DNA of 64,000 nt from Cannabis sativa (GCF_029168945.1 NC_083605.1:39073280-39137279); one strand, 5' to 3'. Positions 10,080 through 21,068 are shown, counted from the stretch's first letter. Translations and numbers: made by a program. The notes: generated by a model from the sequence alone, not told the origin.

Positions 10080-12284
10080 TGTAAAGCCCGCTTAGTTAAT
10101 TTGGAAATTATCAGTTAATTGTGATTAATTATGAAATTATCTATAGCTATTTAAATAATTTATGATACTGTTATTTATGTTATTCAGTAGCTTGCATATT
10201 TTGCATTTCCGGTGTCCGGTATTTGGAACTCGGCGTTTGGCTCAGTAGAAATCACAACTTAGTATGTTAGTAGTTTGGGGACGGGTGTTAGACATTGGGA
10301 ATGTCGGGAATGGCCGGGAATTTAGAATGTCCCAAAAATACCCCTTTAGTTTGATTTATGTGATTTTATGGTGGAGGGGCAAAATGGTCTTTTTGCCCCA
10401 TTAGTGTTTTGTCTTTTAGTGACTTTTTATTTGGAAATTAAATGTTTATTTTAATTGTTATTTGGCTGAAATAAATGAGATATATGGCTTTGAGTTATTC
10501 ACCAATTTTTACAAAAATTAGACTAAGTGTTGAAAATAGAATTTTCCAAAGAAAACTCTCTCTTTTCCTCTCATTTTCGGCCAAGCTTGGGGAGCAGCTA
10601 GGGCTGGATTTCTTTGTTGAATTCAAGTTATTTTAGCAAGATCAAAGTGATTTTCATTGAGGTATTTCTTGGCTTTAATTTCTTACTTTGTTTTTCTTAA
10701 AATTTATGATGAAAGTGGTTGTTGCATGCTTGAATCTTTGTGGTTGTTGCTGCTGAAATGTTGTTGTTGTTTCTGAGATTTAAGTATGTTGATTTGTGAT
10801 TATTTAGGTTGTTAGTATTGAGTGTTAAATTGCTTTGCTCAAAATTGGAAGTTTTAGCTCAAAATATGGTTTTCAAAGAGAATTGATTGAATCTGTTGCT
10901 GGGTTGTTGTTGATGTTTTTGTTTGATTTCAGAAGCTATTTCAAGCATATTTGAGTAGAATTAACTAGGTTTGAATGCATGTTTGTGGGGTTTGCTCAAG
11001 TTTGAGTTTAGAACTCAAAGCTTGAGCTTTAATGGTGAATTTTGGTTCTGTGGTTTCTGGGTTAGTTTGTTGCTTTAGATTTGTTCTTTGGGGTGTTTAG
11101 AGCAGGTCTGGAAGGTTTGGAACCAATTGGGTTTGATTTGGTTGAGTTAGGAATTTTTGAAAAATTCCTGCGAGGAACCGGAATTCCGGTTGTGCAACCG
11201 GAATTCCGGATGGGTGTCCAGTAATTCCCAGAACCGGAATTCCGGTTGGGCAACCGGTCTACCGGTTGGGGAATTTTCTGAAACCCTAGTTTTCCTCGTT
11301 TTTATGTTTTTAGGGGTATTGCCATGCTTTTTATCGATAGGGAAACTTTTAGTTCCTAGTTTAAGTCCCCGGGAAGTGATTTAGCGTGTCACTTATAGCG
11401 TTGTGATTTTTATGGTTTAGGAGCCAGTAATCCGCCACTCAGCTTCAGTTCCAGTCAGGTTGACCGGCACACCTGAAATCGGAATCCAGGTAAGATTAGT
11501 ATAACAGTATGCATATGTAGATTACATGTTTAGCGTGCATGTAGGAAGCCTGCTAGATTACATTAGTTATGTATATAGGCTTCAAACCATCCAACCCTGT
11601 CACGTCGGTACAGGCTGGAGTATGACCAGCAGCCGGAGTATGACCGGTTCGACCGATTAGGCTGACATTTGGTTGGTGGTTCAGTGCTATGGACCTATCC
11701 CGTCGGTACAGGCTGGAGTATGACCGGTTCGACCGATCAGGAGGATACTTATAAATAGTACCGTCCCTATGAACGTTCAAAACTCAGTACCATGTTGGAC
11801 ATGGCAGTAGTGGCTCAGTACCATGTTGGACATGGCAGTAGCGGGACTCAGTATCGTGTTGGACACGGCAGTTAGAATTATGTATGATATTATTATGCTT
11901 TTCTTACTGAGTCTGTCGACTCACAGTTTATGTTCATGTGTAGGTAAAGGCAAGGCTATAGCTGATGGACCGTGAGCGAGCTTATGAGATTGTACATGTC
12001 GGGGCGGTTAGGCCTGGAGCGTACGATCCTCGGGACAGCAAGGCTGAATTTTTGTAACTGGTCGTTAGACGACCCTTACTTTTATGTAACAGTTAAACAG
12101 TTAAACTTTTTGTAAATATTTTTATAATCGGGATCCCGAGTCTTTTGTAATATGGTTTATAAGTTTAATTAAAAAAGCAAAATTTTAATTAATCACGTTT
12201 TTCCATAAACCTCGTTGATTAGCAACGAGCTGCACAGTACGTTTAAAAATCACGTAATACGCCTAAGGTAGTTAGGGTGTTACA
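10080..12284 (+). repeat. G1 3' LTR
   Basis: 2205 bp, starting TGTAAAGCCC and ending TTACA, and nearly identical to the 5' LTR apart from three indels and a cluster of differences near 11425-11465. It includes the palindrome cluster (11176-11268) and the mini-hairpins (11790-11867). Confidence 0.93.
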
Positions 12285-12289
12285 TTTAA
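12285..12289. repeat. Target-site duplication TTTAA of G1, right copy
   Basis: Same 5 bp as 3004-3008, directly after the 3' LTR end TTACA. Confidence 0.95.
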
Positions 12290-13314
12290 CATGCAACATG
12301 CATTATACACAGAAACCCTATAAGCTATCTAAATTATATAGGTACTCTCGTCCTATATCGAAATTCAGTTCTATTTCACTATAGCATAATTGACATTCAC
12401 TTCTCAGATCTCTCATCAAAATCATAAATAGTTAATTGGTGATCAGGAAATTAAAAGTAGTTAAGCATTAATGAAATAGAATACATGGAAATTAGGGGGA
12501 AAATAAATCATATTAAAACCATAAAACAATGTTAAACAATCTCCATCTAACCCTAATTAAATGTTTAGCTACTCATGTTTATGAGAGCACAATCGCACAT
12601 ATTAACTTTAAGAAAGAGAAGAAGATAGAGAATAAAATAATGCTAAAAGCCCTCTACAGAATGCCTCTAGTATTGACTTCTGTCTCTGAAAATCGTACTC
12701 ATTTTTTCTTCTCAAATTGCTTGACTGAAATCAACTCCATTTCACCCTTTATATAGGCTTTCAGGGACTAAAAAGATAGAAAAACACACATGTTAAATGC
12801 CTATTCGAACTAGGAAACCCCCAACACCCAAGTGAGAGAAAAATATGATTTTTGTGCTATTTAGGGGGGCGGGCCGCGGCATGCTAAAGCCATGCCGCGG
12901 CCCGTGTTGGAGTTCGACGCTGATTTTTCTACTGCGTTGACTGATTTTTTTAGCCATAACTCTTTGGATATTGGTTGGAATTGTACGATTCAAGATGTTC
13001 TCTGAAGATAAAAGAGAGATCTAGAACTTTTATGTTTCGACGTTTTCCAAAATCATATCAGAAGATAGTCGAATTCAGGCTTAAAGTTGAAGCTTTATTT
13101 TCCTTCATAGTTTTCTCTATTTTAAATATCATCTTTTTGTGAGATATTTTTATCTTTTTTCCAATCTTTCTTCTCTGATATTTTTACAATCTTCTTCTAT
13201 TTTAAATCTGCAAAAATAAAAGATAACATGCATGAAAATGCTCCAAACACGATTAAAACAAAATTAAAAATATACTAAACTTAATCTAAAATTAATACTA
13301 AAAATAACCTAACA
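12290..13314 (-). repeat. 3' LTR of the Athila-like element, second part
   Basis: Aligns with 16186-17206. It includes a TATA-like CCCTTTATATAGG block (12747-12758), a GC-rich hairpin at 12871-12903 and the terminal CCTAACA at 13308-13314. In element orientation transcription would run leftward. Confidence 0.9.
12871..12903. repeat. 13-bp GC-rich inverted repeat in the Athila-like LTR
   Basis: GGGCCGCGGCATG and CATGCCGCGGCCC form a perfect 13-bp stem with a 7-nt loop in an otherwise AT-rich LTR. The other LTR has the same structure at 16762-16794 with one mismatch and one G:T-type pair. Confidence 0.9.
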
Positions 13315-13328
13315 AATTCCCCCAAACT
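13315..13328 (-). other. Polypurine tract of the Athila-like element
   Basis: On the minus strand AGTTTGGGGGAATT abuts the 3' LTR (TGTTAGG). An exact copy of these 14 nt lies at 13977-13990, and a shorter form at 14506-14514. Confidence 0.85.
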
Positions 13329-14564
13329 AAGCTTTTACTCGTCCTCGAGTAAAATACCAAATAAACATTAAACAAGTCAATCTCCAAAATATGAGTAATT
13401 TTCAAGTAGCTTCAATGACATGATTATGAAAAATTTACTTATACATATAATCCAGAATTTCAGTTCAATTACACCCTTGACAGATTTCAATTTATTTTTA
13501 TTTAGCTCATGAAATTATAGAATGCAATTAACTTACAATTGAACCACTTTATGCATGCCAATTACAACCATCAATCCACTAACACAAAATTCCATATGCT
13601 TGCAATACTCACTATTCTCCACTAATATAGAGTAATGCACAACCAAGAATCAGAAGGTCTTTCTAGGCTTGTAATGTTAGGCTTAGGGTAAATGTAGTTG
13701 AAATTGTCATTTAGGCTTTCCTATACCATAAGTTTCTCCAATCATGTCACCCACAATACTTTTCATACAATCTCAATATCCCTTTTTCTAATTACATGAG
13801 AGATATTTTTTCAACAAGGTTGCAAAAACTTTATATTTATCTTTTTTTTATCTAGATTTGACACAGGTTGTCAGATTTTTCTTCTTTTTTTTTTTCAAGT
13901 TGTTGCCAATCAACTTTTTTATATTCTCTCAATTTTCACATTTTTTTCCACACACATACAATAAACTTCCCATCAAAATTCCCCCAAACTAAAGATCTAC
14001 TTATGGTATAATTAGGGTTAAATATCATGGATATTTATGGGTTTATCTTTTTAGGCTCAATATGTGTAGAACAAAGCATAGGTTAAGGCTCAAAAAGGGT
14101 AGCTAGGATAAATTTACAGGAATGGCTTGAAAGGCACAATCGATCCAAAAAATTGCCTAAATCACTTTCCTAGTCATGCATAATTTATTATTTCGCCTCA
14201 AATAGCAAGCAAGCAAGTTCTAGAATTTTACAAACAACTTTTCACATATAAAATTAGCATACATAAACCAATTCAATTACTAGAAAATTACCTAATATGA
14301 TTCTATGTTCTTTTAAGTATAAAATTAAAATTAGTGAAGAATGTGATATCACAAAGCACGCGAATTTTTCGAAAAATACATGAACTTTTCAAATCATGCT
14401 ATCTACCTACTTTCAAATTGACTCACAATAATAAAAGCTAAAAATTAAAAATTAAAAGACATAAAACTTAAAAACAAAAAACTAAAAATAAAAATTTAAG
14501 TCACTCCCCAAACTAAAGTGACACATTGTCCTCAATGTGACACTAAAGAAATAGGAAAGGAAAC
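13329..14564 (-). other. Non-coding 3' internal region of the Athila-like element
   Basis: About 1.2 kb of AT-rich sequence between the last ORF and the polypurine tract. No domain or ORF above about 60 codons is convincing. It holds a second, exact polypurine-tract copy (13977-13990). Just after the terminal tract lies TTTTACTCGTCCTCGAGTAA, a block commonly seen beside the tract in Tat/Athila elements as far as I recall. Confidence 0.7.
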
Positions 14565-14807
14565 TTACCTGGGTGCCATATCAATAAGCGGTTGACGCCC
14601 ATAATAAGCGTCATGCAAGACAACTTGAAAATTGTTGTTGTACTTCACTTCAAGCTTGGCAAGCGATGAGTTTGAATCAAAGTCAGTACCAACAACATAA
14701 GACTTTGGATGATGAGCTTCGGGAGAAGCCTTTCGTAGCTCGTAGAGGATATAATATGGTGTTGATGAAATATATGGATCCATTGGTGGTTTATTTTTCA
14801 ATATCAT
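14565..14807 (-). CDS. Unrecognised 80-aa ORF in the Athila-like element
   Basis: I do not recognise this protein. It begins MILKNKPPMDPYI, has a Tyr-rich N-terminal part (STPYYILYELRK) and ends RQPLIDMAPR. It has no membrane segment, zinc finger or retroelement catalytic motif. Its ATG overlaps the stop of the preceding ORF (14804-14807, ATGA-type overlap), so the two could be translated from one transcript by reinitiation, or they could be one frame split by a shift. It lies downstream of the gag remnant where protease and RT would begin in an autonomous element. It may be non-functional. Confidence 0.4.
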   Translation of the reverse strand: MILKNKPPMDPYISSTPYYILYELRKASPEAHHPKSYVVGTDFDSNSSLAKLEVKYNNNFQVVLHDAYYGRQPLIDMAPR

Positions 14808-15211
14808 TGATGAAGTTGAATCAATGATGCCATGTTCTTCCTCAATGTCACAGTATCTACACTTTTATCCGACAACCATTCTTCTTGTTGCTCACTCTCC
14901 ACTTGGCTATCCATACCCTCACTTTGGATTTCATGTTCAATGATTTCTTGATCATGGATGAATTCATTCTCTTCCATGATTTCATTCACTCCACGACATT
15001 CATTATTAACCAAGCAAGAATCTAATGTAGCCAAATTTTGAGTTAATACCACTTCAAAAGGATCTTCATCTTCAATTGTAGGCTCATTATCTTCCTTGTA
15101 TTCAAATAATAATCTTTCTTCATTGTACCAATAACTCTCATAACTTTCATCATTGGAGTTATTACATTTTGAATCATGAGCCATTGAATTATCACATAAG
15201 GATCTCACCAT
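14804..15211 (-). CDS. Unrecognised acidic 135-aa ORF in the Athila-like element
   Basis: I do not recognise this protein. It is strongly acidic, with Asn/Ser/Tyr-rich and Glu-rich stretches (NSNDESYESYWYNEERL; ESEQQEEWLSDKS) and no cysteines arranged as a zinc finger. It lies directly after the gag-like ORF with a gap of about 50 nt and overlaps the next ORF by 4 nt. It may represent the linker that in Athila elements separates Gag from protease, or an ORF that arose after pol was lost. Whether it is translated cannot be told from this window. Confidence 0.4.
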   Translation of the reverse strand: MVRSLCDNSMAHDSKCNNSNDESYESYWYNEERLLFEYKEDNEPTIEDEDPFEVVLTQNLATLDSCLVNNECRGVNEIMEENEFIHDQEIIEHEIQSEGMDSQVESEQQEEWLSDKSVDTVTLRKNMASLIQLHQ

Positions 15212-15262
15212 GTCAGTTAAGCGATTAATCTCTCCTGGAAGTGATTGTAGAAGTGCTAGTTG

Positions 15263-15607
15263 TTACTCCTCTTTTTCAGTTTGTTGAGATGAATTTGGGG
15301 AATAAGGTGGGTATTGGTGACTCCAAACCTGAAGTGATGGATCCCACTGCCAGTCGTAATCAAATTCTGCCATATTATTCAACAGATTTATTGCATCATA
15401 GCCTCTCATTAATAGAGGCGCTCCAGTTGCCTCTGCTTCATAATCAACCCATCTTCTTGTTTCATCGTTAAGTCCATTATAAAAGAGCCACGTAAAACAT
15501 CCACTTGAGAAAGTGGGATAACATCTCTCTCCACACTCTTTAAATCTCCTCCAAGCAGAATATAATGGTTCATTGTGTTGTTGGGCAAAATCCTCAAGGT
15601 ATAACAT
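15263..15607 (-). pseudogene. Athila-like gag, C-terminal half only
   Basis: The 114-aa reading contains the hallmarks of the plant retrotransposon Gag core: FAQQHNEPLYSAWRRFKE, then FYNGLNDETRRWVD, then AINLLNNMAEFDYDWQW near the C-terminus. Full Athila Gag proteins are several times longer and carry an N-terminal region and often a zinc knuckle, both absent here. The frame begins about 170 nt after the primer site, leaving no room for a normal N-terminus. The N-terminal truncation seems to be part of the element's design or an internal deletion. It might still help packaging, but that is inference. Confidence 0.7.
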
Positions 15608-15778
15608 CTGAATTTACCTTGCAGGTCAAACTCATCAATAAAACATTAGTAAAATTAAAAAAATAAAACTATACTAGTTCTAAAAAGATAAAAATTTGAA
15701 ACAAAAAAATTAATACAAAAACTAAGAAGAAAAACCAAATTTGAACAAAATTTAATTTTTAATAATATTAACTAACAA

Positions 15779-15796
15779 TCCCCTACAACGGCGCCA
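15779..15796 (-). other. Primer-binding site, tRNA-Asp type
   Basis: The minus strand reads TGGCGCCGTTGTAGGGGA. This matches 16 of 18 bases of the Athila/Tat primer site TGGCGCCGTTGCCGGGGA, complementary to tRNA-Asp. It lies 6 nt inside the 5' LTR end, as expected. Confidence 0.88.
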
Positions 15797-15802
15797 AAAA
15801 CT

Positions 15803-17206
15803 TGTTGTGTTATTTTGCACACGCAAGTGCACGTATCGTGACAAGTAGTAAACTCACCAAGAGTGAGGTCGATCCCACGAGGATTGTAGTTAAATATGCT
15901 AAAATTAAACTTTTACTTCTATTTTGTTAAATAAAAATTAAGAATAGGTTAAAACTAGAAAAATAATAAAAACAATGATAGGAGAAACAATTTAAGAAAA
16001 TTAACAGTTAATAAAAACTAGGGCTTCGATTTCAATTGTTTCTATTGATTATGGACTAATATGATTATTTTCCTAATGTTAATTTCTATGCAATAGCAGG
16101 TTTACTAAGGTAATTTATAGTCTTCTCAGATATATAAATCTCAATTACATGCAAATTTTCTACTCTCGTGATAAATTTAACATGCAACAGGCATTAAACA
16201 CAGAAACCTTATAAGCTATCTAAACCATATAGGTACTCTCGTCCTATATCGAAATTTAGTTCTATTTCACTATAGCATAATTGACACACACTTCTCAGAT
16301 CTCGCATCAAAATCATAGATAGTTAATTGGTGATCAGGCAATTAAAAGTAGTTAACCACAAATGAAATAGAATACATAGAAATTAGGGGGAAAATAAATC
16401 ATATTAAAACCATAAAACAATGTTAAACAATCTCCATCTAACCCTAATTAAATGTTTAGCTACACATGTTTATGAGAGCACAATCGCACATATTAACTTT
16501 AAGAAAGAGAAGAAGATAGAGAATAAAATAATGCTAAAAACCCTCTGCAGAATGCCTCTAGTATTGACTTCTGTCTCTAAAATTCGTACTCCTTTTTCCC
16601 TCTCACATTGCTTGACTGAAATCAACTCCAGTTCACCCTTTATATAGGCTTTCAGGGACTAAAAAGATATAAAAACGCACATGTTAAATGCCTATTCGAA
16701 CTAGGAAACCCCCAACACCCACGTGAGAGAAAAATGCGATTTTTGTGCTGTTTAGGGGGGCGGGCCGTGGCATGCTAAAGCCATGCCGCTGCCCGTGTTG
16801 GAGTTCGACGGTAATTTTTCTACTGTGTCGACTGATAGTATTTTAGCCATATCTCTCTCGATATTGCTTAAAATTTGATGATTCAAGATGTTCCGGAAAG
16901 AAAAAAGAGAGATCTAGAACTTTTTTGTTTTGACTCTTTCAAAAATATAATCATAAGATAGTCGAATTCAGGCTTGAAGTTGCAGCTTTATTTTCTTGCA
17001 CAGTTTTCTCTATTTAAATATCATCTTTTTGTGAGATATTTTTATCTTTTTTCCCATCTTCTTTCTCTGATATTTTTCTAATGTTCTTCCATTTTAAATG
17101 TGCAAAAATAAAAGATAACAAGCGTGAAAATGCTCCAAACACGATTAAAACTAAATTAAAAATATACTAAACTTAATCTGAAATTAATTTTAAAAATAAC
17201 CTAACA
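15803..17206 (-). repeat. 5' LTR of the Athila-like element
   Basis: 1404 bp with ends TGTT and AACA. It is uninterrupted, so it shows the pre-insertion sequence of the G1 target site. A TATA-like TATATAAAGGG on the minus strand lies at about 16637-16648, and the GC-rich hairpin (16762-16794) is upstream of it in U3. Confidence 0.92.
16637..16648 (-). promoter_or_regulatory. Candidate TATA box of the Athila-like element
   Basis: The minus strand reads CTATATAAAGGG inside the 5' LTR, about 830 bp upstream of the LTR/internal junction. The same sequence is in the other LTR near 12747. It is a sequence match only. Confidence 0.5.
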
Positions 17207-17211
17207 CCTGC
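17207..17211. repeat. Target-site duplication CCTGC, right copy
   Basis: Same 5 bp as 2626-2630, directly after the LTR end CTAACA. Confidence 0.85.
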
Positions 17212-17899
17212 TCGAAAGAGATATGCCAAACATAACACCGCATATATCTACACAGATGGAGCCTTCCTGACTGGGCAAGTGGACAGTCCGAACAACATGC
17301 CAACATTTAGCCACTTCAACACTTGCATCGTGAATTACATAAGCAATCCCTATAACTTTGGGATCATATCAAAAGGATAAGACAAGCTGTCCAAATCCCT
17401 TAGTCATTGTATTCTGTATTTAATGTGTAATCTTACCAATTATAGACATTGTAAACAGAAGGAAAACATTTCCCTAAAAGCTTATAGCCCTATAAATAGT
17501 GATTTACTTTCACTGGGCAAAAGGTTGAAAAAACATATCAAGTATCATTGTAAGAGCTCTAAGAGAGGAATCACTGCCTTCTTTGTTCTTAAGTCAATAC
17601 AAATAAAGGGGAGTAGGCTATTACCGAACTGCTCGGGGCTGGACCTCTTCAAAAACTCTATCTCTTTATTTATTTTACTATATTACATTTGTATTATATT
17701 ACTTGTCGCTTACAATTAAGACTTATTGTCATTGGCCAAAAGCGAGGTCAATATTTTGGTGCTGTTATTAAGAGACAGAATGACAAACTCACTCTTTACT
17801 TCAAATTTAATCATAAGCACGATGGTGGTGCAGACTCGTACAGGCGTGGTCGATCTAGCAAATCCATCGGCAGTGGATCCCGCAATACAGAACCCAGGA
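17212..17899 (+). mobile_element. Probable Tat-type Ty3/gypsy relic (LTR, leader, gag start)
   Basis: A TATA-like CTATAAATAG occurs near 17491, a polyadenylation-like AATACAAATAAAGG near 17596, then a leader string TTTTGGTGCTGTTATTAAGAGA near 17755 similar to that at 1531. An ATG at 17822 starts an open frame (MVVQTRTGVVDLANPS) that reads like the first residues of a Tat Gag before it is cut off at about 17899 by copia element E. No catalytic domain is present, so the class assignment is tentative. Confidence 0.5.
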
Positions 17900-19410
17900 A
17901 ATGCAGCTCAAAGATCATTAAGTTCATTTTTTTTTGAATTGTATCCAAACTTACCTCCCTAGAAATTCGATTTGTATATTGATGAAAGTATAAGGTCTAT
18001 GATTAGTTACTTGTAGTTGCATAAGTCCTTCTAGGGATTTACCCTAGTGATAAGAAAATTTTAGAATGATGGAATAGTTGTGTACTTAGTGTAAACAATT
18101 AATAGAATCATGGATGACCTGATCACGATCTTTAGAAAAGCTAAAACTGTTAACTAAGGTTTTCATGTTTGATAGCTATTCTATGTGATTATGTGTGGAC
18201 CATCGCATAGTCATTAGATAAGAAATTGTTTGTTTCAACAAATACTACTTTTCTAAGAAAATGACTAAGTCTGAAAAGAAAGTAGCAAAATAGAGGAGAC
18301 AATTTTTTTTTTCTTGATTCCAAAAGTGTTCTATCATCTTATTCAAAATAAGATGGCCCCATTGCCTCTTTTGTCTTGACACAATCGAAGAGGTCAATAC
18401 CATTTAGATTCTTAGACAGATAGTCACGGTACCTCGTCATAGTGTGAGGGTTTCAAGGAACTCCACTTGTTATAACTTTGGAGACATTTGTGATTAAAAT
18501 CCATTGTTTGTTTAAAAAGAAATGGATTGTCAGAATAATGAACTAACAAGTAAAGCCAATAGAACTATGGTTAAAACTATTCATACGGAGTTATTAAAGG
18601 TTTTCTATTACAAGGACAAGAAAGAAAATTTTTGAAAATAAGTCTTTTCGACGGACTTAACAAAACATCTTGTTCCTTGTATTAAAGGTTTGACTTTATC
18701 TAAACCTATGGCTTGTGGTATACCTGGTTAATTAATTACTCTAGTGCTAGAAACTTATTTTAGTAAGATGCTGGAGCATTTTTCTAATGGCAATCTTTGA
18801 GTCAACAGTGAGAGGTCTCAGATATGCTTTGCAATGCATTAGACACGACGCTTGTTGTTGAGTGGGATTTTAGATTAATCCAGGAAAGGAACATTGGAAG
18901 ACAATCAAAATAATTTTAAGATCAAAAAGAGGAACTATATGTTAGTCGATAAGGGTGGTATTTAATACTCTTAGACTACACCAAATCAGGTTTCTAGACT
19001 TGCCTTAGTGGTAGAAAGTCTGCTGATGAGATGGTTATTACTCTACCAGAGAGACTGAATTTTAAAGTTGCAGGAAATATACTAATTTAGTCTATGGAAA
19101 GCTCTATACATTTTTTTGCATTGTACAAACATTTATTAACTACTAGTGTTACTTCCTGACTAACACAAAAGTAGTTGCCAAAAAGTAAAGAATTCAGTAT
19201 CCCTAGAGGAGTAGACATATAGAGAGGAATTTCACAATATCAACGATTTTGTGATTAAGGAAATGTAATGGTGGAAGAAAGGTTGTGTTTAATACAACTT
19301 GTCAGATCCTATTACAGAGAGAATACTACGTACTGCACTTGATCTGGATATCAAGGTGTTGAGATTAATTGAAATGCACTTTTTGTTTTATATTAGTGCA
19401 AGTGTGAGTT
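17900..19410 (+). pseudogene. Copia element E: decayed pol, 5' truncated
   Basis: The sequence aligns along its length with 35955-37590 of element A, with shared blocks such as AAATACTACTTTTCTAAGAA and TTCCAAAAGTGTTCTATCAT, and more weakly with pol of element B from 53120. It starts at the integrase region (CAAAGATCATT) and runs to the polypurine tract at 19400-19409. No reading frame longer than about 60 codons survives. E and A share indels relative to B, so they belong to one coding-dead sublineage. Confidence 0.8.
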
Positions 19411-20458
19411 TATTGGGTTTTGTCCCCTAAATAAAACCCATTTCAATATAGTCAGATTTACTAATTAATAAAGATTAGAAATCATTATATGTTTCATGGT
19501 TCACATGTTTAATTTCATGATTATATTTAATGAATAAATTCTATTAAGTCTAGAACATATGTATTTGTTCATGATTATAGTGTTGTCAGCACAGTGGAAC
19601 ATAATCATGATTATATGTTCAAAAGTTTAATTCTCTGATTTGTCAGTTCACTGGATTTAGACTGGCATGATAATCAGTGATAGGTATACTTACACCTTGG
19701 ATAATTGTTCTGTCCTTTCCAGTGCGTTGGCAAAGTTTACGAGTATCGGATGTATGGAGTATACATTGGAAGGGAACGATATTGATCTTAGATAAAATAT
19801 CATAAACTTACCGTTATATCTTTCTAAGTCAATATCAATGGTTGATCTTAGGCGTATGGATCTTAATCCTGACATGGTTAGGTTCGATTTCAAGAGTGTT
19901 ATTTGTGTTCTTTGATTTGTTAGTTAAGCCTACCTTTTGGTCTGGGTGATACGTACATTTTGGAAACATGATAGTACAATTGAGTGGGAGCGCTAATCAT
20001 ACGTATGGAATCTATAGCTTCTATCTGGACATAAAAGTGAAACGATAATTTCCTTCGAGCTTGGCTGAATAGAGATAAATGATTGAGATCTCATTTCAGT
20101 AATTATATAAGTTTACTAAAATATCATTTATAGGTAGCTAAGTATTTTAAGGATAAAATAGATTGAAGGGTAGAACGGTAAATTTGTCTCTATTCAATGT
20201 AGATCATCTATAGAGTATTCTTGACTATTAGGATTGTAACAATGGATAATCATAACATATCTATATCGTGGTTCATAGAGAGCGTCCTATATAACTGAGA
20301 TTGTATTCAATTCCAAGTTCTGTAGTGGTTCAATGAGGAATTAATGAGTTGAGAATTTACTTGGTGAATTCTAGATCTACTTATTGATAGCTCGGTTATA
20401 TAGGCCAATGGTCCCCTCACTAGTTGAGATAATACTGCTTGCAGACTCAGTTAAATGA

Positions 20459-20467
20459 TTTTAATTA
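20459..20467. repeat. 9-bp target-site duplication TTTTAATTA, left copy
   Basis: TTTTAATTA precedes the MULE and is repeated at 22428-22436. Nine bp is the typical Mutator-like target duplication. Related copia LTRs read straight through this point (for example near 30380). Confidence 0.9.
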
Positions 20468-20781
20468 GAGATTTTTACACCTCATGTCAAAATTGACACC
20501 TTTTTTACATTTTTATCCATACACGGTTTTTTAAACTTTTTTAACTTTTACATTTTTCAATTTTACTTTTCAAAAAGTTTAATAATTACAATTTTACCTT
20601 TTCCCTTCTTCCTTACACACATACACGCACGCCACCTCATAACTCCTTTCTTATTTTTTTTTTTTTGAAATTTTTCATTTATCCATTCTTACACTCCACC
20701 TCCTCCATATCTGCCCTATTCTTCTTCTCTTTTTTTTTTTTTTTTCTCTGTTTCTCTTTCCTCTGTTCTCCAGAGCTCACC

Positions 20782-21068
20782 ATCTAAAAAAACCAAAATC
20801 CAACTCCACCTTAGTCACAAAAACACCTCTCTTTCCACGGAGCTATGGAGCTTACTCTATATCTCTCAAATTCGGTTCACCCCCACAAACCACCTCCTTC
20901 GTCATGGACACGGGTAGCAGTTTGGTCTGGCTCCCTTGTACCTCTCGGTATCTCTGTTCCAGGTGTAACTTTCCAAACATTGACCCATCAAAGATCCAAA
21001 CTTTTATGCCCAAGCTTTCTTCTTCCTCCAAACTCATCGGCTGTCAAAATCCCAAATGCAAATGGGTA
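20782..21068 (+). pseudogene. Captured fragment of a plant pepsin-like aspartic protease gene
   Basis: In one frame the DNA reads from RAHHLKKPKS near 20773-20802 through SYGAYSISLKFGSPPQTTSF to the active-site segment VMDTGSSLVWLPC (ATG at 20904), then SRCNFPNIDPSKI and KLIGCQNPKCKW. This is the N-terminal part of an A1-family (nepenthesin/pepsin-like) protease: end of the prosegment, then the first catalytic DTGS with its Cys-rich insertion. The family is normally 400-500 aa with a second catalytic Asp, which is missing here. The match ends at about 21068; the frame then runs through unrelated residues to a stop near 21113. The first catalytic motif is undamaged. It is a transduplicated fragment, not a working gene. 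Confidence 0.8.

Larger units (their letters stand above)
3009..12284 (+). mobile_element. G1: complete but defective Ty3/gypsy chromovirus (Tekay/Del-like)
   Basis: A 9.3-kb element with LTRs at 3009-5116 and 10080-12284, both starting TGTAAAGCCCGC and ending GGGTGTTACA. A tRNA-iMet-like primer site lies at 5120, gag-pol at 5401-10078, and a G-rich polypurine tract ends just before the 3' LTR. A 5-bp TTTAA duplication flanks it. Domain order is Gag with zinc knuckle, PR, RT, RNase H, IN and a C-terminal chromodomain-like segment, which together define chromoviruses. Several frameshifts and stops make it non-autonomous today. The clade name is my reading of RT and chromodomain style, not a tree. 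Confidence 0.93.
2631..17206 (-). mobile_element. Non-autonomous Athila-related LTR retrotransposon (LARD-like)
   Basis: Two LTRs of about 1.4 kb flank an internal region of only 2488 bp (13315-15802). On the minus strand the order is 5' LTR (15803-17206), a tRNA-Asp-type primer site (15779-15796), a partial Athila-like gag, two unrecognised ORFs, about 1.25 kb of non-coding sequence, a polypurine tract (13315-13328) and a 3' LTR (2631-3008 plus 12290-13314). LTR ends are TGTT...AACA; the left copy begins TA instead of TG. CCTGC is duplicated on both sides. There is no protease, RT, RNase H or integrase, so proteins from an autonomous relative would have been needed for movement. The chromovirus G1 sits inside its 3' LTR. 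Confidence 0.88.

Noticed and set aside
12529..12756. 75-aa frame MLNNLHLTLIKCLATHVYES, also at 16420-16647
   Set aside because: Present twice only because it lies in the two LTRs of the Athila-like element, antisense to it; no family recognised.
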